Virus record (IMG/VR): IMGVR_UViG_3300037102_000080
Span: 1-25,229 of that record
DNA length: 25,229 bases
Source: a virus
Direction: 5' to 3' (one strand)
Below, piece after piece: positions 5,603 through 11,748 of the stretch. Position numbers and translations under genes: made by a program. The notes beneath the pieces are model-generated. The model searched no databases, was not told the DNA's origin, and was given only the letters and a program-made list of their open reading frames with translations. Within the stretch, counting starts at the first letter, position 1. Each line of letters starts with the position of its first letter.

Positions 5603-6745
5603 TCAGCGACTTCCAAGGCCATGCAGAGCAATCTCCACATTACGGCCTTCAGGTGGCATCCCCACCTGTCCACGGGCAAGGATGACTTGCGCCGCAGCGT
5701 GATCTCTATGCGCGGTGTACCCGCAGGGGCAGACGTGCTGCCGCTGGCTTAGGATCTTTTTCGCTACGGCCCCACAAGAGGGACACGTTTGAGAAGTGTA
5801 CGCCGCATTAACTTCGACTACCTCAACCCCGGCCCATTCTGCCTTGGATTTAAGGATATTCAGGAAGCTGCCCCAGCCAGCGTCCAGAACAGCGCGGGCA
5901 AGCCGGTGATTCTTGGACATCCCAGAGATGTTCAAGCTCTCCACCGCGATCAACCCGTACTTGTCTACCAACTTTCGAGCAATCTTATGATGCTGGTCGC
6001 ACCTGTAGTTTGCAACCGAGGCGTGTGTGGCAATGACAGCACGCCGAGCGTTGCGTCGTCCTCTACCGCCCTTATTCCTTCGATCCATGCGCCTCTGCTG
6101 GACTCGCAGTTTGCGGAGCTTCCACTTGAGCGGCTGGAGGGGCGCTATGTGCTCTCCATCCGAAGTTGTCAGGAAGCTCTCGATTCCCAAGTCAATCCCG
6201 ACGGCGGCAGTATTTTTATTTTCAACTGCCACTTCGCCAAGATCGCAGACAATCACGACATACCACTTCCCGGCTTCGCGCTTTACCGTGATCGTCTTGT
6301 GCTTTCCTTCAGTGGGACGGTGCAGCCGCACGCGGACCAACCCGACGTGCTGCAAGCGAAGTTTATTCCCGATCAGCCTAACACCGTGCGGCACTTGGGG
6401 GTAGGTAAAGCTATCGAATCGGTCTCTGCTCTTAAACCTCGGGTATCCGGGCTTTTCTCCGGCCTTACAACGCCTAAAAAAAGCAGCAAAGGTGGTATCC
6501 AGACGGTTCATCGTGGCCTGAGCGCTTTGCGCGTTGAGACGCGCAAACCAAGGATTGATTTTATTCTCCCTTGCGAACCATTTGGCTTGATCGCGGTACT
6601 TGATCGACTTCTTTTCGATTTCGTAGGCCGTTTTTCGCTGTGCAAGGCACTGGTTATAGAGACGCCTGTGTGTCTCCAGCGTGATCTCCAACTCCCGCGT
6701 CTGGTTGACGTTAGGATAGAGGCGGTACTTGTACGCTTTGTACAT
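5603..6745 (-). CDS. tnpB: TnpB RNA-guided nuclease, element 2
   Basis: This 380-residue protein begins MYKAYKYRLYPNVNQT. The RuvC triad is intact: D185 in VGIDLGIESF, E269 in GLIAVESLN and D348 in TAHRDHAAAQVIL. The zinc finger has C321/C324 (CPSC) and C339/C341 (CPC), so the second knuckle has one residue fewer than CxxC; in element 1 it is the first knuckle that is short. The two TnpBs are clearly related but diverged over their whole length, so they are not a recent duplication. The start overlaps the end of the RHH gene by 35 bases. Confidence 0.9.
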   Translation of the reverse strand: MYKAYKYRLYPNVNQTRELEITLETHRRLYNQCLAQRKTAYEIEKKSIKYRDQAKWFARENKINPWFARLNAQSAQATMNRLDTTFAAFFRRCKAGEKPGYPRFKSRDRFDSFTYPQVPHGVRLIGNKLRLQHVGLVRVRLHRPTEGKHKTITVKREAGKWYVVIVCDLGEVAVENKNTAAVGIDLGIESFLTTSDGEHIAPLQPLKWKLRKLRVQQRRMDRRNKGGRGRRNARRAVIATHASVANYRCDQHHKIARKLVDKYGLIAVESLNISGMSKNHRLARAVLDAGWGSFLNILKSKAEWAGVEVVEVNAAYTSQTCPSCGAVAKKILSQRQHVCPCGYTAHRDHAAAQVILARGQVGMPPEGRNVEIALHGLGSR

Positions 6746-6887
6746 CTGCCTTCACGTTGTAGCGTTCGGCCAGCAACCGCACGGCCATCTCAATCACAGA
6801 GGCTTGGCTCAAGCCTAGTTTCTCGCCAAGCACCACGAGGAGCCGCAGGCAGTTCTCACTCAGGCGGAATGCGGTTGGCTTCTTCAT
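6711..6887 (-). CDS. Ribbon-helix-helix protein coupled to tnpB, element 2
   Basis: The product is 58 residues from ATG 6887. TAFRLSENCLRLLVVLG followed by EKLGLSQASVIEMAVRLLAE aligns with the protein at 2798-2938: both share FRLSE, RLL, EKLGLSQASVIEMA and a final LA. The layout is that of a CopG/Arc-type DNA-binding protein. Its last 11 codons overlap the tnpB start in another frame, so translation is coupled. Repeated association with TnpB suggests regulation of tnpB expression or a partner role. Confidence 0.75.
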   Translation of the reverse strand: MKKPTAFRLSENCLRLLVVLGEKLGLSQASVIEMAVRLLAERYNVKADVQSVQVPPLS

Positions 6888-6893
6888 ATCTCA

Positions 6894-6922
6894 ATAGTAA
6901 CGCAAATCGCGTTACTTGTAAA
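6894..6922 (-). promoter_or_regulatory. Promoter and likely operator of RHH-tnpB operon 2
   Basis: On the minus strand TTTACA (6922-6917), a 17-base spacer and TACTAT (6899-6894) precede the RHH gene. A perfect inverted repeat AGTAACGC/GCGTTACT (6896-6903 and 6909-6916) fills the spacer and overlaps the -10 box. That is where a repressor such as the RHH protein would bind. The repeat could instead be the element's left-end hairpin. Confidence 0.6.
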
Positions 6923-6956
6923 CAACCTAAGCCAAGCCCGCGCCGGTTCACGCAGA

Positions 6957-6984
6957 AAGCCCCGGTCACTGATCGGGGCTTTTT
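6957..6984 (+). terminator. Rho-independent terminator
   Basis: AGCCCCG and CGGGGCT form a 7-bp GC-rich stem with a 9-base loop, followed by a T-run (GCTTTTTC). The run of A before the hairpin makes it usable on the other strand too. It lies directly before the palindrome at 6987. Confidence 0.75.
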
Positions 6985-6986
6985 CG

Positions 6987-7002
6987 TGTCTGGATACAGA
7001 CA
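6987..7002 (+). repeat. 16-bp palindrome, copy 2
   Basis: TGTCTGGATACAGACA, identical to 1249-1264. It follows a terminator at once, as copy 1 follows a hairpin. Downstream are AAAGGAGAG, a possible GTG start at 7014 and then another terminator at 7069. Confidence 0.8.
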
Positions 7003-7013
7003 AAGGAGAGAAC

Positions 7014-7043
7014 GTGAAAGGAGGTGGAGTTATGCACAACTAG
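7014..7043 (+). CDS. Possible 9-residue leader peptide
   Basis: GTG 7014 follows AAAGGAGAG at good spacing and reads VKGGGVMHN before TAG at 7041. It lies between palindrome copy 2 and the terminator at 7069-7105, an arrangement like an attenuator leader. There is no structural gene downstream on this strand, so it may be a decayed unit. Confidence 0.2.
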   Translation: MKGGGVMHN

Positions 7044-7068
7044 CCGAACGCCCTGGTAGCAACAAACG

Positions 7069-7105
7069 GCCCCGGTTCCCTGCAAAGGGAGCCGGGGTTT
7101 CTTTT
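7069..7105 (+). terminator. Rho-independent terminator
   Basis: CCCCGG.TCCCT pairs with AGGGA.CCGGGG around a short loop, followed by TTTCTTTT. Together with 6957-6984 and 7183-7214 it makes three terminators within 260 bases, insulating the left genes from the leftward operon. Confidence 0.75.
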
Positions 7106-7142
7106 GCGCCCTGGTAGCAGAGAGCGGGAGGGCGGGCAGACA

Positions 7143-7172
7143 GCGCCGGTTCGCGCCGGTTCGCGCCGGTTC
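7143..7172. repeat. Three perfect tandem copies of GCGCCGGTTC
   Basis: The 10-bp unit GCGCCGGTTC is repeated at 7143, 7153 and 7163. Single copies lie at 4791-4800 and 6940-6949 and a 9-base copy at 4983-4991, all in noncoding DNA. They could be protein-binding sites or remnants of a common intergenic element. Confidence 0.7.
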
Positions 7173-7182
7173 AAGCGGGCAC

Positions 7183-7214
7183 AAAAAAGCCCGCCCCGCC
7201 GAAGCGGAGCGGGC
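7183..7214 (-). terminator. Terminator of the leftward operon
   Basis: On the minus strand GCCCGCTCCGC, a TTCG loop and GCGGGGCGGGC form a stem with one mismatch, followed by six T (7188-7183). It lies 26 bases past the stop of the last leftward gene at 7240. Confidence 0.85.
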
Positions 7215-7239
7215 CGGGGAGCCGGTATGCGGATGGAGG

Positions 7240-7461
7240 CTAGGCCCGCCGCTCGACACCCCTGAAGAAATGCGCGCGGGCAGATTCAATCGTCCAGCCG
7301 ACATATCTCAGCGCGTTACAGCATATGCGCCCGTTACGACGGAGCCGGGCCGGATGCCCGCACATCTGAACGATCCCATCTCGAACGTAGATCTTCACGG
7401 CGTAATCATAGCCGTTCTGCACGACGCCCGCCGCGTCGAGTTCCTGAAGCGTGGCGCGCAT
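7240..7461 (-). CDS. Small protein, last gene of the leftward operon
   Basis: The product is 73 residues from ATG 7461, which overlaps the stop of the previous gene as TAATG. An upstream GTG at 7500 would overlap that gene deeply and is not preferred. MRATLQELDAAGVVQNGYDY and NGRICCNALRYVGWTIESAR are the clearest stretches. There are three cysteines but no recognisable zinc site and no membrane segment. Function unknown. Confidence 0.6.
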   Translation of the reverse strand: MRATLQELDAAGVVQNGYDYAVKIYVRDGIVQMCGHPARLRRNGRICCNALRYVGWTIESARAHFFRGVERRA

Positions 7462-7637
7462 TATCGCCCGCGCCTCTGCCACTCGCCTAGCCAGCCACAC
7501 GCGCCGCAGAGCAAGGCAAACGCGCCCGCCAGCAGGATCGCGCCGTGTAGCCCGTCAGGGCGGCCAGCGCAAGCCCAGAGAACGGCCACCGCGCCCGCAA
7601 TGGCCACGTAAGCATAAGCCTTCGAGTTATGAAGCAC
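7461..7637 (-). CDS. Two-helix small membrane protein
   Basis: The product is 58 residues from GTG 7637, preceded by GGAGGCGTCCA with the GGAGG inside the end of the gene upstream. Two hydrophobic segments, about residues 8-24 (AYVAIAGAVAVLWACAG) and 33-52 (AILLAGAFALLCGACGWL), are joined by a short polar turn. The tail is basic (GEWQRRGR). It resembles the small hydrophobic proteins common in phage operons. The stop overlaps the next start. Confidence 0.65.
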   Translation of the reverse strand: MLHNSKAYAYVAIAGAVAVLWACAGRPDGLHGAILLAGAFALLCGACGWLGEWQRRGR

Positions 7638-7947
7638 TGGACGCCTCCGACCTATAGGCCCACGATTGCCGCGCTATCTCGCTCAACTGTTCCCACGTTT
7701 TGCGGGGTGCGCCGTCGTGATAGTAGGGTTGTCTTCGCACGTCTGCTTCATAGTCGGCCCGCCCGCACTCGGGAAGCCCCGTTGCAATTGCGGCAGTGAT
7801 CTGGTTATGAGCGTCCTCAGCGGAAACCTTCAGGGCTTCGACAAGTGGGAACGTCCCGTAATTGAAAACAAAGGTCCGCGTCTCGCCGCGAAAGGTGGTT
7901 TTCACTAAGCGCGTTTCCATGTCAATCTCGGTCAGGTATTTTAGCAT
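7627..7947 (-). CDS. Conserved-looking phage protein, unknown
   Basis: The product is 106 residues from ATG 7947, preceded by GGAGGTCCG; a longer frame to 8034 lacks a ribosome site. The N-terminal half is beta-rich (YLTEIDMETRLVKTTFRG), followed by VEALKVSAEDAHNQITAAIA and KTWEQLSEIARQSWAYRSEA, which looks like a motif seen in small phage proteins. It overlaps the membrane-protein gene by 11 bases. No function can be assigned. Confidence 0.65.
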   Translation of the reverse strand: MLKYLTEIDMETRLVKTTFRGETRTFVFNYGTFPLVEALKVSAEDAHNQITAAIATGLPECGRADYEADVRRQPYYHDGAPRKTWEQLSEIARQSWAYRSEASSAS

Positions 7948-8002
7948 CGGACCTCCAAACGCTTTGAGTGGGCTAGACTTGGGACTAGCCCCATGCGCGT
8001 TA

Positions 8003-8024
8003 GATCGGGCCGCAAGGCCCGATC
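8003..8024 (-). repeat. Intercistronic hairpin with GCAA loop
   Basis: A perfect 9-bp stem GATCGGGCC/GGCCCGATC closes a GCAA loop (TTGC on the transcribed strand). It lies in the 86-base gap between the metallopeptidase gene and the 7627-7947 gene. There is no T-run, so it is more likely to stabilise or process mRNA than to terminate it. A second inverted repeat (GGCTAG/CTAGCC) follows at about 7970-7989. Confidence 0.5.
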
Positions 8025-8033
8025 CCCTCCGCA

Positions 8034-9239
8034 TCAGTCGCCGGTGTCAACGTGTACGGTCCGGCCCCACGGGGCGCGCGCCGTCGTGGTCAGGTCCGTC
8101 AACCATAGGACAGGATAAGCCGGTTCGCGGGGCGTGTCGGCTGATTCCAAGTCCGTGAAATAGATACCGAGTTCGGGGTCCTCGCCGGTTTCCGCGATAG
8201 CGTCAAAGGCAGGCTGAAACCGCGTCCCGCCGCCGCCCATGTGGGCCGGGGGCGTGTCGGGTATCGTTTCTGCGTCATACGTCCCTATCAGGTGGGCGCG
8301 CGTGTCGCATCCCCAATAGCGGACCCGTTCGGGCTTGCATTCGCGGACAAGGCCCGCGAATTCTGCCCACGCGATAGAGAGCAAGCGTTCGTCAATCGAC
8401 CCGCTTGTGTCTGTGATCCAATCTATGATCCCTTGGGGTTCCTTGTCGATACCGGGCAGGTATAACCCGCTGGCAATAAAACGCCGGTTCGGGCGACTCC
8501 ATGTATAGTCGCTCGGGTTCGTGGCCTGCACGTATTCGCGGATGATAGCGCGGTAGTCTTCCCGCGATTCCCGCGCCGCCTTAGCGGCCCGCGCCGCGTC
8601 CGCCGGCAGGGTCCCAGCTTTGCGGCATACGTTTGAGGCTTGCTCACCCACTATCTTCCAATCTTCCTCAGTCATTCCGGGCCGGGCCGGGCCGGGCTTG
8701 CCCGATCCCTCGCCGGGCTTCCCTTGCGGCTGCGGGGCGTCCGACACTGTACCAGTACTCGGAGCCTTGTCGGGCTTGCCTTGCCCGCTCTGCTGCTGCT
8801 GCTGCGGCTGCTGGCGCTTCGCCGCCGCGCGCTTAGCATAGATCACTTCAGCCGATAACCCCTCATACTGAGGATCAATCAGAACATCGGGCGGAAGCTG
8901 AAAACCCGCTTTGGCTAGCTCTCCGTTGATAGCTAGATCGGTGGAAATGTTCCACTCCTGCCCGTCACGATTGCCGCGCCGCCAGCAGTGGCCTAGGGCG
9001 CAGTGCATAGTCTCATGCGCCACTATCGCCATGAGATGCGGGCGGGCTTGTTCCAGGACGAATTGAGGGTTATAGCATAGCGTCGAACCGTCAACGTTAC
9101 ACTTCTCAATAGACGGATCGGCCACCATTGCGAGATGAGACGCTAGCACTCCGAACCATGGTTGATCGAGAATCAGGGCAGAGCGCGCGGCACTCATAGC
9201 CCGTTCGGCCCGTTCCAGGACGTTTGAGGGTGAGTCCAT
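8034..9239 (-). CDS. DUF2201-like metallopeptidase with C-terminal VWA domain
   Basis: This 401-residue protein starts at ATG 9239 (GAGGGG upstream). Residues 70-90 (HLMAIVAHETMHCALGHCWR) hold the zinc metallopeptidase motif HETMH, followed by EWNISTDLAINGELAKAGF as in DUF2201 N-terminal domains. A Gln/Pro/Gly linker spans about 143-190. The C-terminal half is a von Willebrand A fold with a complete metal site: DTSGS (277-281), T339 in GGGGTRF and D363 in YFTDLE. Such proteins are encoded beside MoxR-type AAA+ ATPases, as here, and likely act as their partner. Substrate unknown. Confidence 0.85.
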   Translation of the reverse strand: MDSPSNVLERAERAMSAARSALILDQPWFGVLASHLAMVADPSIEKCNVDGSTLCYNPQFVLEQARPHLMAIVAHETMHCALGHCWRRGNRDGQEWNISTDLAINGELAKAGFQLPPDVLIDPQYEGLSAEVIYAKRAAAKRQQPQQQQQSGQGKPDKAPSTGTVSDAPQPQGKPGEGSGKPGPARPGMTEEDWKIVGEQASNVCRKAGTLPADAARAAKAARESREDYRAIIREYVQATNPSDYTWSRPNRRFIASGLYLPGIDKEPQGIIDWITDTSGSIDERLLSIAWAEFAGLVRECKPERVRYWGCDTRAHLIGTYDAETIPDTPPAHMGGGGTRFQPAFDAIAETGEDPELGIYFTDLESADTPREPAYPVLWLTDLTTTARAPWGRTVHVDTGD

Positions 9240-9249
9240 GGGAAACCCC

Positions 9250-10134
9250 TCACGCGACGAATTGGCGCATTTGATCGAGCATCGCTTCGGCCTTCGCCGC
9301 AACGTCCTCGCGGGTAAACATATTGTCTCGGAGGGATTGTGCGTCGTGGGCGCAAAGCTCGCGCATTTCATCCGCGAACAGGGCTATTTTCGGATCGTTC
9401 GTCAGGTTGAGGGACGGGAGAACATCCAGCAGCTTTTGGATGTTCTCCACAAGGGAATCACGGAAGGGCGAAGCGCCGGGCTTCGCCGGATCGTAAGCGC
9501 GGAGCCGTTCGGCCATTGCAGACACTACCGTTTTGATCCGGTCCCAAACGTCGGCCATCGCGGCCTGCACGGTCGCGTTTGAGTCGTCTTCGATCTGCTG
9601 GCGTATGGCGTCAACCTCTGCCGCTCCGAGTTCCACGACGCGAAAGTCGCCCGCAGTGGGAACCGGGCGAACCGTCCAGCGGAAGGAAAAGCGCCGCCGC
9701 AACTCGTAAGCGCTGGGATAGTCTGCCGGATTGAAAAGCCCGTTCAAGCGTTGCCGGGCGTCGTCCACATAACTGGGCCACGCGGTCAGGAAGGCGTCAA
9801 CTAAGGGCGTCCAGTCGGACTCCCGTTGACGCATCCAGTCCGCATACTCCCAATAGCCCGCGCCCGTCAGGATGCGGGAGCCGTCGTCACCCCATGGGAG
9901 CGTGCGCCTGTAGTGTTCGGTCCGAATCTCGCCCGCTAACTTCTTGATCGGTTCCAGAGCCTCTTTAGCGAGCAAGTTCTTTTTGTACTGCCCCGCGTCA
10001 ATGGTGGTCTGGTGAGCATCCGCGACCTCGCGGGTTACTTTGGCGTCCGTCCGCACGGCGTTGAAGAGTGAGAGATTGACAGATACGAGCATCGCGCGGT
10101 CCGCGATGGTCTGTGTTTGGGTGTTTAGATTCAT
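9250..10134 (-). CDS. DUF3150-like phage protein, partner of MoxR/VWA
   Basis: The product is 294 residues from ATG 10134, 10 bases after GGAGG. AGEIRTEHYRRTLPWGDDGS, LNGLFNPADYPSAYELRRRF and FRDSLVENIQKLLDVLPSLN match what I recall of DUF3150 proteins, which are largely helical and occur next to AAA+ and VWA genes in phages. It lies between the ATPase gene and the metallopeptidase gene, 10 bases from the latter, so the three form one cassette. It may be an adaptor or substrate of the ATPase; that is inference. Confidence 0.7.
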   Translation of the reverse strand: MNLNTQTQTIADRAMLVSVNLSLFNAVRTDAKVTREVADAHQTTIDAGQYKKNLLAKEALEPIKKLAGEIRTEHYRRTLPWGDDGSRILTGAGYWEYADWMRQRESDWTPLVDAFLTAWPSYVDDARQRLNGLFNPADYPSAYELRRRFSFRWTVRPVPTAGDFRVVELGAAEVDAIRQQIEDDSNATVQAAMADVWDRIKTVVSAMAERLRAYDPAKPGASPFRDSLVENIQKLLDVLPSLNLTNDPKIALFADEMRELCAHDAQSLRDNMFTREDVAAKAEAMLDQMRQFVA

Positions 10135-10174
10135 AGGTAAAGCCTCCATTGATTCGAGCGTTAAAGGTTGCGCG

Positions 10175-10190
10175 TGTCTTGATCCAGACA
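10175..10190 (-). repeat. 16-bp palindrome, near copy 3
   Basis: On the minus strand TGTCTGGATCAAGACA differs from the other copies by a swap of two bases near the centre, while flanking bases extend the arms to GCGTGTCT/AGACACGC. It lies in the 58-base gap between the ATPase and DUF3150-like genes, 41 bases before the ATG at 10134. Confidence 0.7.
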
Positions 10191-10192
10191 CG

Positions 10193-11185
10193 CTAGAAAA
10201 CTACGTCAGAATGAGCGATACCCCACGCGATAAACTCGGGCGTGGACTGAATCGACGGGGAAACCGCGCAAGCAAGCCGGAGCGAATATACCCCGTACTC
10301 TGCCGGGAGCCGGTCCAAGTACTGAATCCCGCGCCCGCAGTTGCTAGGCGTGATAGTGCGGGCGACCGCCGCCGCTATGGCATACATGGCGCTAGGCGAC
10401 GTGGGCAGGGTGGCCGCTTGGGGGTTCATAAAGACGGCCTGAATGTTGGGAAGCTGGCGGAAGTCACGCACGAAGGCCGAGAACTCCTGCGCGGTAGACT
10501 CTCCCACGCATCCCGAAAAAAGGGCGTGTTCGATGTTCGCCGGGGCTTGGCGCTTGACCATCTCACTCATAAACTGGCCCCATGAGCGGCTAGACGGGTA
10601 AGCCTTTTCCTTAGGATCGAAGCGATTGAGCAACTCGGGCCGGAACTGAATAAACGCGATACACTCGAACGCCACGCCCGCCGCCACGGCCCATTTAACC
10701 CAGTCGTTAGCATCCGGTTCCAGGTGCAAATGCACGAAGCGGTTAGCAAGAGCGGATGTCATACGCTGGACCCCGCCGCCGTCCGTCTCGTAGTTGACCG
10801 CCGCGAACTGAACCACGTCCGGGGGCATGGTGTATTCGCCGCATCGCCTCTCCTGAATCAGTTGGAGTAGGCCATTCTGCACAAGCACGGGAGCGCGGTT
10901 CACCTCATCCCAGAGGATAAGCGAAGGCCCGTCCTCGGGATAGGGCAGGAAGCCGGGCGTGGCCCAGCGGGTGCGCCCGCCGTCAACGTAGGGGATTCCG
11001 CGCAAGTCTACCGCATCCAAGTTAGCCGCGCGAATGTCGAACAACTTACGACCGAGAGACGCGGCGACCTGGGCGGCAATCTGGGACTTGCCGACTCCGG
11101 GATGTCCCCAGATACAGGTGGGGGTGTTAGCTTTGGCGCACTCGGCTAGCGCCGGGACAAGCTCTGAGGGTTTCAACGTCTGCAC
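10193..11185 (-). CDS. MoxR-type AAA+ ATPase
   Basis: The product is 330 residues from GTG 11185, which has GGAGG eight bases upstream; an in-frame ATG at 11200 lacks a ribosome site. Walker A is GHPGVGKS (27-34), Walker B LILWDE (89-94), sensor 1 the Asn of AAVNYETD (near 131), and ANRFVHLHLEPD carries the likely arginine finger. The order is that of MoxR/AAA_5 ATPases, which remodel or load cofactors on partner proteins and work with VWA proteins. The VWA partner is two genes downstream. Confidence 0.88.
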   Translation of the reverse strand: MQTLKPSELVPALAECAKANTPTCIWGHPGVGKSQIAAQVAASLGRKLFDIRAANLDAVDLRGIPYVDGGRTRWATPGFLPYPEDGPSLILWDEVNRAPVLVQNGLLQLIQERRCGEYTMPPDVVQFAAVNYETDGGGVQRMTSALANRFVHLHLEPDANDWVKWAVAAGVAFECIAFIQFRPELLNRFDPKEKAYPSSRSWGQFMSEMVKRQAPANIEHALFSGCVGESTAQEFSAFVRDFRQLPNIQAVFMNPQAATLPTSPSAMYAIAAAVARTITPSNCGRGIQYLDRLPAEYGVYSLRLACAVSPSIQSTPEFIAWGIAHSDVVF

Positions 11186-11207
11186 TCTGTTAGCCTCCAT
11201 TACGATC

Positions 11208-11223
11208 TGTCTGTATCCAGACA
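11208..11223 (-). repeat. 16-bp palindrome, copy 4
   Basis: On the minus strand TGTCTGGATACAGACA, identical to copies 1 and 2. It lies 23 bases before the GTG start of the AAA+ gene and just after a GC-rich hairpin at 11243-11260. In that place it could block or promote expression of the ATPase cassette. Confidence 0.8.
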
Positions 11224-11242
11224 CGGGCAATCGGCCCGCCAC

Positions 11243-11260
11243 GGCCCGCCAGCGCGGGCC
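11243..11260 (-). repeat. GC-rich hairpin before the AAA+ cassette
   Basis: GGCCCGC (11243-11249) and GCGGGCC (11254-11260) form a perfect 7-bp stem with a 4-base loop. It lies between the membrane-protein gene ending at 11270 and palindrome copy 4. With no T-run it is at best a weak terminator or pause site. Confidence 0.4.
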
Positions 11261-11269
11261 GAAGCTGGA

Positions 11270-11410
11270 CTACTGCCGGAACCATCCCCAGAGCAAGCCG
11301 GCCAGCGCCGCCAGCAGCAGCGCCACGCCATAGCCCAACAGTAGAGCCGGGAGCCTGTCAGTGTGGGCAGGCCGGGACGTATCGACGGAGAAACGGTCTT
11401 CTTGTGCCAT
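11270..11410 (-). CDS. Single-span membrane protein
   Basis: The product is 46 residues from ATG 11410, coupled to the gene upstream through TGATG; GAGGTGC lies 7-8 bases before it. The first 20 residues are polar (MAQEDRFSVDTSRPAHTDRL), followed by a hydrophobic helix of about 24 residues (ALLLGYGVALLLAALAGLLW) and the end GWFRQ. It could anchor or regulate the downstream ATPase system at the membrane, but only position supports this. Confidence 0.65.
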   Translation of the reverse strand: MAQEDRFSVDTSRPAHTDRLPALLLGYGVALLLAALAGLLWGWFRQ

Positions 11411-11703
11411 CAGCGCACCTCTAAGAGAGTAGAGTCTGAATCGAGACGGGCGGTAATGCGGGAGATATCGACCCACTGAGAGCCGGAACCCGCCAGCGGT
11501 TCGACCTGGAGACGGACTTGTCCCCATGCGGACTTCGCATCAGTCACGCGGCAGTTGATAACCATATCCTCCATGCGGACGGCCACCAAAGCGCCGACTG
11601 CCGGGCGAAGTTGATTGCAGGTTGTTCGACTCGTAGCGTTGCGGGGAGTGGGGCGGCAGTCCCCACAGGCGCAGTATTGAAAGTGAGCAGCGGTGCTTGC
11701 CAT
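11410..11703 (-). CDS. Small Cys-containing, beta-rich phage protein; first gene of the leftward operon
   Basis: The product is 97 residues from ATG 11703, with GGAGG nine bases upstream. FQYCACGDCRPTPRNAT at the N-terminus gives a small Cys cluster; residues about 34-85 (PAVGALVAVRMEDMVINCRV, VRLQVEPLAGSGSQWVDISR) look like an SH3-type beta barrel. The start region shares ATGGAGGCTAA with the AAA+ gene start. It is nearest to the promoter at 11749-11778. Role unknown. Confidence 0.65.
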   Translation of the reverse strand: MASTAAHFQYCACGDCRPTPRNATSRTTCNQLRPAVGALVAVRMEDMVINCRVTDAKSAWGQVRLQVEPLAGSGSQWVDISRITARLDSDSTLLEVR

Positions 11704-11748
11704 CGGATTAGCCTCCATGCGGAGCCGATATGTCGGCCCCTACCCAAT

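Larger units (their letters stand above)
5550..6925 (-). mobile_element. IS200/IS605-type TnpB element 2, no TnpA
   Basis: This element has the same layout as element 1: a promoter, a ribbon-helix-helix gene and tnpB, all on the minus strand, and no TnpA. A hairpin GTCGCT-GACA-AGCGAC at 5559-5574 marks the right end. The left end lies beyond the promoter (6894-6922); whether the inverted repeat at 6896-6916 is an end hairpin or an operator is open. It landed just after the stop of the gene at 5327-5548. The boundaries are estimates. Confidence 0.7.

Noticed and set aside
5789-7117. Plus-strand frame of 442 codons
   Set aside because: It is antisense to tnpB and the RHH gene of element 2, both of which have clear motifs.
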